From assembly GCF_019931215.1 (NCBI RefSeq), contig NZ_JAIOUB010000001.1, forward strand, positions 124,001-188,000: DNA of 64,000 bases. The letters are read 5' to 3'. Made by a program: the position numbers and the translations under genes. Numbering within the stretch: position 1 is the first letter of the stretch; each line of letters opens with the position of its first letter. Below, one piece after another: positions 36,274 to 45,057 of this stretch. The notes under the pieces were generated by a model, which worked only from the letters and a program-made list of their open reading frames with translations, did no database searches and was not told the DNA's origin. Origin of the DNA: Alcanivorax limicola (GTDB lineage Bacteria; Pseudomonadota; Gammaproteobacteria; Pseudomonadales; Alcanivoracaceae).

Positions 36274-37251
36274 TCAGTTTGCGGGCGCGGCAATGACATC
36301 ATCCAGCCATCCGCGCAGGGTGGCGTGTACTTCTGCGCGACAGTAGTCGTTCAGGATTTCATGCCGCGCACCGGGGAACTCGGTGAACCGTATGACGGCA
36401 CTGCCTGTTCGCTGCAGTGCCTTGTACAACCCTTGCATGCCCTTGCCGTGCCGGCTCATGGGGTCGCTGTCACCGGCAATGAGCAGTATGGGCAGCGCTG
36501 CCGGCAGACGGCGCAAGTTGGCGGGTGCATGAGCACGGATCAGGCCGCCCATCAGATCGCACCAGAGTTGGGTGGTGCAGTCGAAACCACAGGCAGGGTC
36601 CTTGATGTAGGCGCTGACCTCGTCGCTGTCGCGGCTGAGCCAGTCAAAGTCCGTGTGTCGCGCCTTCAGCGTCCTGGCCCAGGCATCGAACGTCATGCCA
36701 CGAATCAGGGGGCTGGTGCCGCGAGGCCCTCTTCGGCGGCGTTCAAACAGTATGGGCAGTCTTGCGAGACGGTAGAACCAGCCGGGGCTGTAATCACTGC
36801 CGCAGAGTATCAACCCGGCAAGGGACGTATCCTGGTCGCTGGCATGCTGCTCTGCCCACGCCAGCGCCGTGAAGCTGCCCATGGAGTGTCCGCCCAGTAC
36901 ATGCGGCAAAGCCGGGTATTGCTCACGCAACCAGTGCTGCACGCAACTGATGTCTCCCAGCACGCTTTGCCAGCCACCGAGATCGGCAAAATGCCCCTGG
37001 GGGCAGTTTGCAGAGACGCTTTCACCGTGTCCTCTGTGATCGTGCACACAGACATGCCACCCCCCGGCATTCAAGGCCGCTGCGAGCGAGGCGTAGCGGC
37101 CACTGTGTTCTGCCATGCCATGCAGCCAGTGGATTACGCCGCACGGAACGGCTGCGGTGGGCCAGAGGCGCACGGTGATCTCGTGCCCGTCTTTGGCAGT
37201 GACCCGCTTCACTACAGGGTCTGATGCGGACAATGATGCAGAACTTGGCAT
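36274..37251 (-). CDS. Monoacylglycerol-lipase-like alpha/beta hydrolase
   Basis: A 325-residue cytoplasmic S33-type hydrolase (lysophospholipase/monoacylglycerol lipase group). HGMAEHSGRY forms the oxyanion region, GGHSMGSF holds the nucleophile Ser, IAGDSDPM the Asp region and GARHEIL the His. It should cleave acyl esters of glycerol or related alcohols. SD AGGAGG is at the start. It is convergent with the orphan gene and divergent from the M61 peptidase. Confidence 0.87.
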   Translation of the reverse strand: MPSSASLSASDPVVKRVTAKDGHEITVRLWPTAAVPCGVIHWLHGMAEHSGRYASLAAALNAGGWHVCVHDHRGHGESVSANCPQGHFADLGGWQSVLGDISCVQHWLREQYPALPHVLGGHSMGSFTALAWAEQHASDQDTSLAGLILCGSDYSPGWFYRLARLPILFERRRRGPRGTSPLIRGMTFDAWARTLKARHTDFDWLSRDSDEVSAYIKDPACGFDCTTQLWCDLMGGLIRAHAPANLRRLPAALPILLIAGDSDPMSRHGKGMQGLYKALQRTGSAVIRFTEFPGARHEILNDYCRAEVHATLRGWLDDVIAAPAN

Positions 37252-37339
37252 GGTGCCTCCTGGATGGGCATGGGTTCTCCTGAAACACGCAGGCAGACCT
37301 GTATACTATGGCTTTCCTGTGCAGTAAACCGGAGCACCT

Positions 37340-39139
37340 GTGATTCAGTATCGTATCCAGCCCCTGCGCCCAGAAGCGCATCTGTTTGTCATCGAAATAG
37401 TTGTTGCGGAACCCACTCCCGAAGGGCAGGCCTTCGCAATGCCGGCCTGGATTCCCGGCAGCTATATGATCCGTGATTTTGCGCGTCATGTAGTCAGCTT
37501 TCGTGCCAGCGCGGCCGATGCTCCGGTGTCCTGGGCGAAGCTGGACAAGCAGACCTGGCAGCTGGCGCCCGTCAAGGGCCCGATCATGGTGCGCATTGAA
37601 GTGTATGCCCGGGACCTGTCGGTACGTGGCGCTTACCTGGATCTGCAGCGGGGCTATTTTAACGGCAGCTGTGTGTTTCCTGCGGCGAAAGGGCACGAGG
37701 ATCTGCCCTGTGAAATGACGGTTATTGCTCCCGAGCACCCGCAGTGCAGCGGATGGCAACTGGCAACCGGCATGCCCAGAGTCAGCGGCCCGGCGCTGGG
37801 GTTCGGCACTTTCGTGACGGAAAACTATGATGCACTGATCGATTACCCGGTGGAGATGGGGCGTTTCGAGCATGCCACGTTCGAAGCCTGCGGCGTGCCC
37901 CATCAGGTTGTCATCAGTGGCCGCCATCAGACCGATATGGCACGGCTTTGCCGAGACTTGAAGCCGATCTGTGAAGAGCATATCCGTCTGTTCGGCGAGC
38001 CCGCGCCGGTGGAGGACTATATGTTCATGACGCTGGTGACCGGGGATGGATATGGCGGGCTTGAGCACCGCAACTCCACCAGCCTCATGTGCGCCCGCAA
38101 TGATCTGCCGCGACGCACCGATGCGCCTGACAGCCTCAGAGACGGGTACCGGACTTATCTCGGGCTTTGTAGCCACGAGTACTTTCACACCTGGAATATC
38201 AAGCGCATCAAACCGGAAGCCTTCACGCCATTTGATCTGAGCCAGGAGGTCTATACCGAGCTGCTCTGGGCGTTCGAGGGCATCACCAGTTATTACGACG
38301 ATCTCGCGCTGGTGCGCACGGGACTGATTACCCCGCAAGCCTATCTTGAGCTGGTGGGTCAGACATTGACACGGGTGCAGCGGGGCAGTGGTACAGACAA
38401 ACAGACGGTGACCGAATCCAGTTTTGATGCCTGGACCCGGTTTTACAAACAGGATGAGAACGCGCCCAACGCCATCGTCAGTTATTACGCCAAGGGCGCA
38501 CTGATCGCGCTGGCGCTGGACCTGACCCTGCGAGACATGACCGGCGAGAAAAAATCGCTGGATGACCTGATGCGGATGCTCTGGCGTCGCTACGGCCAGC
38601 GCGGAGTAGGCCTGCCCGAGCAAGGCATTCGCATGTTGTCGGAAGAGCTGGTCCAGCAGCCGATGTCCGACTTCTTTGATCTGGCGCTTTACAGCACGGA
38701 TCCTTTGCCGCTGGCTGATCTGCTGGCAAAGCGAGGGGTGCAGTTGCAGTGGCGTTCTCCTGCGGGACATGCCGACACCGGTGGCAAGCCGGCAACCCGG
38801 GCGCCTGTGTATCTGGGCATGCGGCTCGCGGAAGACCCCATGGGCGCACGCATCCAGGTAGCCCATGATCAGGGCGCAGCCATGGCCGCCGGCTTGTCGG
38901 CGGGTGATGTGATTGTTGCCCTGGACGGGCTGAAAACGGACGCGCGGCGTTTTGATGAACAACTGGCGGCGTACCAGCCGGGTGAACGTATTCGCATCCA
39001 TGCCTTCCGTGGTGACGAGCTGTTACAGCATGAGGTCCTGCTCAGTGTTGGTGAACCCGATACAGCCGTGTTGACGCTTGAGGGAGACACCCTGAACGAG
39101 GCGGCGAAGCTGTGGCTGCGTTACCCCGATGGCAAGTGA
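37340..39139 (+). CDS. M61 glycyl-aminopeptidase with PDZ domain
   Basis: A 599-residue peptidase of the M61 (glycyl aminopeptidase) family. An N-terminal beta domain leads into the thermolysin-like catalytic core with the zinc motif SHEYFHTWNIKRIKP (His279, Glu280, His283) and a later WAFEGITSYYDD; a PDZ domain occupies about 490-570. No signal peptide, so it is probably cytoplasmic. GTG start with GGAG upstream. It overlaps the hrpA start by 11 bp. Confidence 0.9.
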   Translation: MIQYRIQPLRPEAHLFVIEIVVAEPTPEGQAFAMPAWIPGSYMIRDFARHVVSFRASAADAPVSWAKLDKQTWQLAPVKGPIMVRIEVYARDLSVRGAYLDLQRGYFNGSCVFPAAKGHEDLPCEMTVIAPEHPQCSGWQLATGMPRVSGPALGFGTFVTENYDALIDYPVEMGRFEHATFEACGVPHQVVISGRHQTDMARLCRDLKPICEEHIRLFGEPAPVEDYMFMTLVTGDGYGGLEHRNSTSLMCARNDLPRRTDAPDSLRDGYRTYLGLCSHEYFHTWNIKRIKPEAFTPFDLSQEVYTELLWAFEGITSYYDDLALVRTGLITPQAYLELVGQTLTRVQRGSGTDKQTVTESSFDAWTRFYKQDENAPNAIVSYYAKGALIALALDLTLRDMTGEKKSLDDLMRMLWRRYGQRGVGLPEQGIRMLSEELVQQPMSDFFDLALYSTDPLPLADLLAKRGVQLQWRSPAGHADTGGKPATRAPVYLGMRLAEDPMGARIQVAHDQGAAMAAGLSAGDVIVALDGLKTDARRFDEQLAAYQPGERIRIHAFRGDELLQHEVLLSVGEPDTAVLTLEGDTLNEAAKLWLRYPDGK

Positions 39140-42100
39140 GGCACGTGAGTCGAATACCGGCATGACGACGGATCTTCCCCATCTCAAGCGTGCACTAAGC
39201 GCGACCTTGAGTCGCGACCGGCCACGTTTGCAGCGTCGCCTGCAACAGCTGGAGAAGCGTTTTGATGCGGGGCAGGCCAGCAAGCTGGCAGCGGCTATCG
39301 CCGCGTCGGCCGAGCATCTGGCGCGTCGCCAGGCGCTTCCGGTGGTGTTGAGCTGGCCGGATCTGCCGGTGGTGCAGTGCCTGGACCAGCTGGAAGCAGC
39401 TATCAGCGCGCATCAGGTGGTGGTTGTGGCCGGGGAGACCGGGTCCGGCAAGACGACGCAGCTGCCCAAGCTGTGCCTGAAACTGGGGCGCGGGCGTGCC
39501 GGCATGATCGGTCATACCCAGCCCCGCAGGCTGGCAGCGCGGGCGGTGGCAACCCGTCTGGCAGAAGAATTGCAGACGCGGGTCGGCGAGCAGGTTGGCG
39601 TCAAGGTGCGTTTTCAGGAGCAACTCAGCGAGCAGAGCCTGATCAAGGTGATGACCGACGGCATGTTGCTGGCAGAAATGCAGCAGGATCGCGCGCTGGA
39701 TCAGTACGACACCCTGATTATCGACGAAGCGCATGAGCGCAGCCTGAATATCGATTTTCTGCTTGGCTACCTGCGGCAACTGTTGCCAAAGCGCCCGGAT
39801 CTCAAGGTCATCATCACCTCCGCGACCATTGATCACGAGCGTTTTGCCGCGCACTTCCGGCAGGCTCCGGTCATCGAAGTGTCCGGGCGCACCTACCCGG
39901 TGGAAGTGCGATACCGTGACAGTGCTGAAGAGGGCGAACGGGATCTGCGTCAGGATGTGGAGGCCGTGCTGCGTGACATCGAGCGCGAAGAACGCGGCCA
40001 GGTGCCGCCGGCCCGGGATGTGCTGGTGTTTCTCAGCGGTGAGCGGGATATTCGCGAACTGCATCATCATCTTCGCCGTTGTAATTTCCGTGACACGGAA
40101 TTTCTGCCCTTGTATGCGCGCCTGAGTCAGCAGGAACAGCACAAGGTATTCACGGCCCATCGCGGGCGTCGGGTCGTGTTGACCACGAACGTGGCAGAAA
40201 CTTCCCTGACGGTGCCCGGTGTGCGTTATGTCATTGACGCCGGGACTGCCCGCATCAGCCGTTACAGCGTGCACTCCAAAGTGCAGCGCCTGCCCATCGA
40301 GCCCGTGTCCCGCGCCAGCGCCGACCAGCGCAAGGGGCGCAGTGGCCGTGTGATGCCGGGCATCTGCTATCGCCTGTATAGCGAGGCGGATTATCTCGGA
40401 CGCCCGGCATTTACCGACCCGGAAATCCGCCGCACGAATCTCGCCGCTGTGATTTTGCAGATGGCGGATTTGCGTCTTGGCGATGTCGAAAAATTTCCCT
40501 TTATCGATGCACCGGATGGCCGTCTGGTGCGCGATGGTTACCGTTTGCTCGAAGAGTTGGGCGCGATCAGCGGGCGCACCCTGACGACGGTCGGGCGGCA
40601 GCTGGCGCGCTTCCCGCTGGACCCGCGCCTGGGCCGCATGCTGCTGCGAGCCGTGGATCATGGCGCGCTGGAGGAAGTGCTGATCATTGTCTCGGCGCTG
40701 GCCGTGCAGGACCCCCGTGAGCGCCCCCATGAACTCCAGCAGCAGGCAGACCAGGCGCATCAGCCGTTTGTCGACAAGCAGTCGGACTTCCTGTTTTTCG
40801 TGCGGCTCTGGCGCTGGGCCGAAATACAGCGCGAAGAGTTGGGCCGCAATCAGTACGAGAAACTGCTGAAGAAAACCTTCCTGTCGCCGACGCGCATGCG
40901 CGAATGGCGTGATACGCACCGGCAACTGTTGTTGCTGTGCCGCGAAATGCGCTGGGCTCGCAATACCGTGGAGGCCAGCTATACCGCGATTCATCAATCG
41001 CTGCTGTGCGGTCTGCTCGGGCAGGTGATGTTCAGAACAGACGAAGGAGAGTGGCTGTCCACGCGCAATCGCAAGCCGGTGATCTGGCCCGGCTCGGCCC
41101 TGTCGAAAAGCAAGGCGCGCTGGCTGATGGCCGCAGAAATGGTAGATACCAGCCGCCTGTTTGCCCGCTGTGTGGCCCAGATCGAACCCGAGTGGATCGA
41201 ACAGGAAGGTGCACACCTGGTGAAGCGAAAATATGTCGAGCCTTACTGGTCGAAAAAGCAGGGCGCGGTGCAGGCCAAAGAGCAGGTGAATCTGTTCGGT
41301 TTGCTGCTGGTCGCCGGTCGCAGGGTGCATTACGGCCCGCATGATCCGGTATTGGCCAGGGAGATGCTGATCCGCGAAGGGCTGGTGGCCGGGGCGCTGC
41401 CCCGCGAACCTGATTTTGTGGCGGCCAATCGCGCGTTGCGCGAGGAGCTGGAGGCTTACGAGCACAAGCTCCGACGTCGGGATCTGCTGGCTGATGAGGA
41501 CACCTGCGTTGCTTTCTATGACGCCCGTCTGCCGGACAAGGATCTGTACACGCTGCGGCATCTTGAAACCTGGTACCGGCGCAAGGCGGATGCGGCGCAA
41601 CGCCAGGCCTTGCACATGACCAGAGAGGACCTGCTGGTACGGGTGCCGGATATGGCTGCAGATGCATTTCCGGATGACCTGCTGTGCGGTGACCTGCGTC
41701 TGCCGCTGGAGTACAGCTTTGATCCCACCGGTAGCCGCGATGGCATGACGGTTTGCGTGCCGGCGGAGGTGCTGAACCAGGTCTCTGCCGAGCGTCTGGA
41801 ATGGCTGGTTCCCGGTCTGTTGCCGGACAAGCTGGAGGCGTTGATTCGTGGGCTGCCGAAGGCGCGACGACGGCATTTCGTCCCGGTGCCGGACTATGTG
41901 CGGGCGCTGATGGAGGTGCTGGTGCCGGGTGACGGACCGCTGCTGCCGGTGGTGATCCGCGAGCTGGCCCGGATCACCGGCGTGCGCGTCGAGATCGAGG
42001 AATGGCAGCCGGCAGCGCTGCCACCGCACCTGCAATGCCATATCCGCGTGATCCAGGGCGAGCGGGTACTGGCGGAGGGGCGAGATCTGGTGGCCTTGCA

Positions 42101-43010
42101 GGCCCGGTTTGCTGAACACGCTGTGGCTGCCGTCGGAGCAGAGCAAGGGGCGGACCCGTTATCCGGGACTGACTGGGTTTTCGATACGTTGCCTGCCGTG
42201 GAAGAACGCGACCGTGGCGGGGTCGTCATGCGGGCCTGGCCAGCGCTCGAGGACCGTGGTCGTGAGGTGGCGGCCATCCTGTGCTCGAGCAGTGATGAGG
42301 CCGCCTGGGTGCATGGCTGGGGTGTGGCGCGTCTGTTGTTGCTGCGTCAGGGCGAGCAGGTGCGTTTGCTCAAGCGTTTCGCGGGCCAACAAGCCGGTTT
42401 TCAGAAGATGGCAGCGGAGAAGTCGGCGCTGGGACGTAGCGTGCTGGACGATGCCTTGCTGCGCTGCGCCCGTGATCATTTCCCCGCGGCCGCCTCGGTG
42501 CGTGACGAGGCCGCCTTTCGGGCGTGCCTGCAACAGGGGCGTGGCGATTTCGTGGCCGTGGCGGAGCAGCGCCTGGCGGAGTGGGGGCGCTTGCTGGCGG
42601 AGTATCGGGCAATTGCCGTGAAGCTGGAGAAGCACTTCCCGTTGGCCTGGGCGCATGCCCATCGGGACATCAAGACCCAGCTGGCAGGCTTGTTCTTTCC
42701 CGGTTTCCTGCAGCAGGTGCCGGCGCAATGGCTAGCCGAGTATCCCCGTTATATCAGTGCGCTGGCCCACCGGCTTGACCGTCTCGGCGGGCAGTTGGGG
42801 CGCGACCGCACCGTGGTGGCCGAACTGGACGTGTTGCAGGCACAGCTGAGCACCCGGAGTGGCGACAAGCCGCTGTGGCAGTGGCCTGAACCGCTGGCAC
42901 ACTACCGCTGGATGCTGGAGGAGTATCGGGTCAGCCTGTTTGCCCAGCAACTGGGCACGCAGCTGCCGGTCTCTGCCAAACGTCTGCGTCAGCAATGGGA
43001 AGCCTGCTGA
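39129..43010 (+). CDS. hrpA: ATP-dependent RNA helicase HrpA
   Basis: A 1,293-residue DEAH/RHA helicase. Walker A GETGSGKTT (from residue 102), IIDEAHERS (Walker B), SATID, TNVAETSLTVPG and QRKGRSGRVMPG helicase motifs are visible, followed by the HA2, OB and C-terminal DUF3418 regions. It remodels mRNA and stalled ribosomes. Starts possible at ATG 39129 (overlapping the M61 gene) or ATG 39162; neither has a clear SD. Length is typical of the family. Confidence 0.94.
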   Translation: MASEARESNTGMTTDLPHLKRALSATLSRDRPRLQRRLQQLEKRFDAGQASKLAAAIAASAEHLARRQALPVVLSWPDLPVVQCLDQLEAAISAHQVVVVAGETGSGKTTQLPKLCLKLGRGRAGMIGHTQPRRLAARAVATRLAEELQTRVGEQVGVKVRFQEQLSEQSLIKVMTDGMLLAEMQQDRALDQYDTLIIDEAHERSLNIDFLLGYLRQLLPKRPDLKVIITSATIDHERFAAHFRQAPVIEVSGRTYPVEVRYRDSAEEGERDLRQDVEAVLRDIEREERGQVPPARDVLVFLSGERDIRELHHHLRRCNFRDTEFLPLYARLSQQEQHKVFTAHRGRRVVLTTNVAETSLTVPGVRYVIDAGTARISRYSVHSKVQRLPIEPVSRASADQRKGRSGRVMPGICYRLYSEADYLGRPAFTDPEIRRTNLAAVILQMADLRLGDVEKFPFIDAPDGRLVRDGYRLLEELGAISGRTLTTVGRQLARFPLDPRLGRMLLRAVDHGALEEVLIIVSALAVQDPRERPHELQQQADQAHQPFVDKQSDFLFFVRLWRWAEIQREELGRNQYEKLLKKTFLSPTRMREWRDTHRQLLLLCREMRWARNTVEASYTAIHQSLLCGLLGQVMFRTDEGEWLSTRNRKPVIWPGSALSKSKARWLMAAEMVDTSRLFARCVAQIEPEWIEQEGAHLVKRKYVEPYWSKKQGAVQAKEQVNLFGLLLVAGRRVHYGPHDPVLAREMLIREGLVAGALPREPDFVAANRALREELEAYEHKLRRRDLLADEDTCVAFYDARLPDKDLYTLRHLETWYRRKADAAQRQALHMTREDLLVRVPDMAADAFPDDLLCGDLRLPLEYSFDPTGSRDGMTVCVPAEVLNQVSAERLEWLVPGLLPDKLEALIRGLPKARRRHFVPVPDYVRALMEVLVPGDGPLLPVVIRELARITGVRVEIEEWQPAALPPHLQCHIRVIQGERVLAEGRDLVALQARFAEHAVAAVGAEQGADPLSGTDWVFDTLPAVEERDRGGVVMRAWPALEDRGREVAAILCSSSDEAAWVHGWGVARLLLLRQGEQVRLLKRFAGQQAGFQKMAAEKSALGRSVLDDALLRCARDHFPAAASVRDEAAFRACLQQGRGDFVAVAEQRLAEWGRLLAEYRAIAVKLEKHFPLAWAHAHRDIKTQLAGLFFPGFLQQVPAQWLAEYPRYISALAHRLDRLGGQLGRDRTVVAELDVLQAQLSTRSGDKPLWQWPEPLAHYRWMLEEYRVSLFAQQLGTQLPVSAKRLRQQWEAC

Positions 43011-43083
43011 GTGGCTGAGTCGACGGTGTCTTTGCCTATCGCCGCCGTAACCGCGATAATCCGTGGCTTGAGACCTTCTTTTT

Positions 43084-43111
43084 GCCAGTCGGGGCACCGG
43101 CTGGCCTTTTC
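43084..43111 (+). terminator. Terminator-like hairpin after hrpA
   Basis: GCCAGTCGG (43084-43092) pairs with CCGGCTGGC (43097-43105) around a GGCA loop, with T runs on both sides (TTTTT before, CTTTT after). It ends hrpA transcription and lies 18 bp before the next start. Confidence 0.7.
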
Positions 43112-43128
43112 GATGCGAGGACAGGGCA

Positions 43129-44259
43129 GTGACACAGCGGGCAGTGGTTATCAGCGGGACCGGTTTGTGGACCCCGGAAGAGTTCATCACCAACGAGGAA
43201 CTGGTGGTGTCCTACAACAGCTATGTAGAGCTGTATAACAGCCGCAACGCGGCGGACATCGAAGCGGGCACCCTGCAACCCCTGCAACCGTCAAGCGCCG
43301 AGTTTATCGAGAAGGCGTCGGGGATTCGTCAGCGCTATGTGCTGAACAAGGACGGTGTACTGGACCCCGAGCGGATGGCGCCGCATATCGCCGAACGCAG
43401 CGATGATGAGATGTCCGTGCAGGCCGAAATGGGGGTGCGCGCGATCCATCGGGCGCTGGAGAGTGCCGGGCGCACACCGGCAGACGTGGACGCCGTGCTG
43501 GTCGCGTGCTCCAACCTGCAGCGACCTTATCCCGCCATGGCCATCGAGATACAGCACTACCTGGGCATGGAAAAGGGCTGGGGTTACGACATGAACGTGG
43601 CGTGCTCTGCGGCGACGTTCGGCCTGCAGGCGGCGGTGGATGCGATTCGTACCGGCAGTGCTCGCTGTGTCGTGGTGGTGAACCCGGAAATCTGTTCGGC
43701 GCATCTGGCCTGGGAAGATCGTGACTGTCACTTTATTTTCGGTGATGTGGCCACGGCGCTGGTACTGGAGGCGCGGGAGGATGCAACGTCCGGCAATCAG
43801 TGGGAAGTGCTGGGTACTCGCTTGCAAACAAAGTTCTCCAATAATATCCGCAATAATTTCGGCTTCCTCAACAGAGCAGATGAATCCGGCGTCGGCGCGC
43901 GTGACAAACTGTTCCGTCAGGAAGGGCGCAAGGTCTTCAAGGATGTGTGTCCGATGGTGGCCGAGCAGATCAGCAGCCATATCAGCGATCTGGGTATGAC
44001 CTCGGATGCGCTCAGCCGCATGTGGCTGCATCAGGCCAATCTGGGCATGAACGAGTTTATTTCCCGCCGTGTGCTCGGGCGCCCGGCCACTCGTGAAGAG
44101 GCACCGGTTATTCTGGATGAATACGCCAATACCAGTTCTGCCGGCTCCATTATTGCCTTTCACAAATACAATCAGGACCTGAAAGCCGGTGATCGCGGTG
44201 TTATCTGCTCATTTGGGGCGGGCTACTCCATTGGTAGCGTGGTGCTGGAGAAGCTGTGA
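43129..44259 (+). CDS. KASIII-like beta-ketoacyl-ACP synthase
   Basis: A 376-residue thiolase-fold condensing enzyme. Catalytic Cys159 (NVACSAATF), His301 (LHQANLG) and Asn334 (EYANTSSAG) form the KASIII triad. It is longer than E. coli FabH and resembles the pseudomonad FabH-like enzymes that take acyl-CoA from beta-oxidation to start fatty-acid synthesis; that specificity is inferred. GTG start with GAGGA upstream. Stands alone between hrpA and the small acidic protein. Confidence 0.85.
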   Translation: MTQRAVVISGTGLWTPEEFITNEELVVSYNSYVELYNSRNAADIEAGTLQPLQPSSAEFIEKASGIRQRYVLNKDGVLDPERMAPHIAERSDDEMSVQAEMGVRAIHRALESAGRTPADVDAVLVACSNLQRPYPAMAIEIQHYLGMEKGWGYDMNVACSAATFGLQAAVDAIRTGSARCVVVVNPEICSAHLAWEDRDCHFIFGDVATALVLEAREDATSGNQWEVLGTRLQTKFSNNIRNNFGFLNRADESGVGARDKLFRQEGRKVFKDVCPMVAEQISSHISDLGMTSDALSRMWLHQANLGMNEFISRRVLGRPATREEAPVILDEYANTSSAGSIIAFHKYNQDLKAGDRGVICSFGAGYSIGSVVLEKL

Positions 44260-44433
44260 GCCAGAAAGCGCGCTGGCGCACGTCAGAATGTGAACCTGTT
44301 CCGCGGAATATTAAACGCGTGTAAAACATCGGCCGTTTCCATGCTGCTTCTGGAACATCGTGGTGTTGCCAATGACGAAAACCATGCAACCCACAATTCA
44401 TTTGGCATACCGTCAATTGAGAGGAGAAGCACC

Positions 44434-44643
44434 ATGGATATCAAAAAGCTGAACCCGTTCGCTGCCATTGCCGCCATCGCCTTCCTGGTTGGCGCCATGT
44501 TTGCTCCGGCCACCCACGCGGCGGTCGCTTCCGATAATGGCGCACAGGGCCCGACCAGCTATCAGGCTGAGCAGGGCTGGGATACCGGTGAAGATGAAAC
44601 CGAAGACGATGACGAAGAAGGGACGCAGCAGCCGGGCTGGTAA
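44434..44643 (+). CDS. Small secreted acidic protein, unknown
   Basis: A 69-residue protein: a clear signal peptide (MDIKKLNPFAAIAAIAFLVGAMFAPATHA) and a mature chain of about 40 residues with a very acidic tail (DTGEDETEDDDEE) ending in PGW. AGGAGA precedes the ATG. A strong terminator follows at once, so it is a single-gene unit. No family is recognised. It lies 171 bp upstream of the RiPP operon and may be unrelated or a metal-binding companion. Confidence 0.75.
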   Translation: MDIKKLNPFAAIAAIAFLVGAMFAPATHAAVASDNGAQGPTSYQAEQGWDTGEDETEDDDEEGTQQPGW

Positions 44644-44676
44644 GCGCGCTGTATTGATTACAAGGACGTAAGAAGC

Positions 44677-44704
44677 AAAAAGCCCGGTACAGCCGGGCTT
44701 TTTG
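44677..44704 (+). terminator. Intrinsic terminator of the acidic-protein gene
   Basis: A 7-bp GC stem (44681-44687 with 44693-44699, loop TACAG) flanked by A4 and T5 runs; stable and canonical. It insulates the RiPP operon from upstream transcription. Confidence 0.93.
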
Positions 44705-44728
44705 CTGTTTACACACCCTTCACGGTAT

Positions 44729-44742
44729 GCACACCGGTGTGC
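44729..44742 (+). promoter_or_regulatory. Perfect 14-bp palindrome in the RiPP operon leader
   Basis: GCACACCGGTGTGC is self-complementary and lies 73 bp upstream of the precursor start, between the terminator and the operon. It is a candidate operator. I could not identify -35/-10 or ECF-type elements with confidence. Confidence 0.5.
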
Positions 44743-44814
44743 TGGGACAGTATTTACCTGCAACTGCCGTCGGAGTAGTGTGCAGTATCCCACTGACAAA
44801 AGAAGGAGTTCCCC

Positions 44815-45057
44815 ATGTCTCAATCAACCAGACGTCATACCCTGGCAGCAGCGCTGGGTGCCGCCATGCTGGCGGGCGCTTCAGCGGCACCGGTCCAGGC
44901 TGCGGAAAACCCGTTTGCCGCCAAGGACCTGAGCGCCGGCTATCAACTGGCCGAGCATCATGACAAGGATGCAGAAGGAAAATGCGGCGAGGGAAAGTGT
45001 GGTGAAGGCAAGTGCGGCGAAGGTAAGTGCGGTGAGGGCAAGTGTGGTTCAGCCTGA
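44815..45057 (+). CDS. hvfA: HvfA-like EGKCG-repeat copper-RiPP precursor
   Basis: An 80-residue precursor peptide. Residues 1-29 form a signal peptide (cleavage near PVQA-AENPF). A short leader (about 30-53, with AEHHDKDA) leads into five perfect EGKCG units (residues 54-78; Cys57, 62, 67, 72, 77) and a final SA. In Haemophilus HvfA, such EGKCG cysteines are converted by the DUF692 enzyme HvfB with HvfC to copper-binding oxazolone/thioamide pairs; here that is inference from the matching gene trio. SD AAGGAG is ideal. The modifying-enzyme gene starts within the last repeat. No DoxX-type fourth gene is present. Confidence 0.92.
   Translation: MSQSTRRHTLAAALGAAMLAGASAAPVQAAENPFAAKDLSAGYQLAEHHDKDAEGKCGEGKCGEGKCGEGKCGEGKCGSA
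44974..45048 (+). repeat. Five 15-bp units coding EGKCG
   Basis: The five units encode the same pentapeptide but differ at third codon positions only (Glu GAA/GAG, Gly GGA/GGC/GGT, Lys AAA/AAG, Cys TGC/TGT). The repeat was copied by tandem duplication, and selection acts on the peptide. Confidence 0.95.

Noticed and set aside
39195..42146. A 983-codon open frame antisense to hrpA, and similar long antisense frames over sdhA (57598-59943), the M61 gene (37022-39001) and others
   Set aside because: They lie opposite well-conserved genes, carry no recognisable motifs or starts with ribosome sites, and are expected from GC-rich codon bias.
44974..45048. A CRISPR-like or microsatellite reading of the 15-bp repeat
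   Set aside because: The unit is in frame, in a signal-peptide protein, without spacers, and followed by the modifying enzymes.
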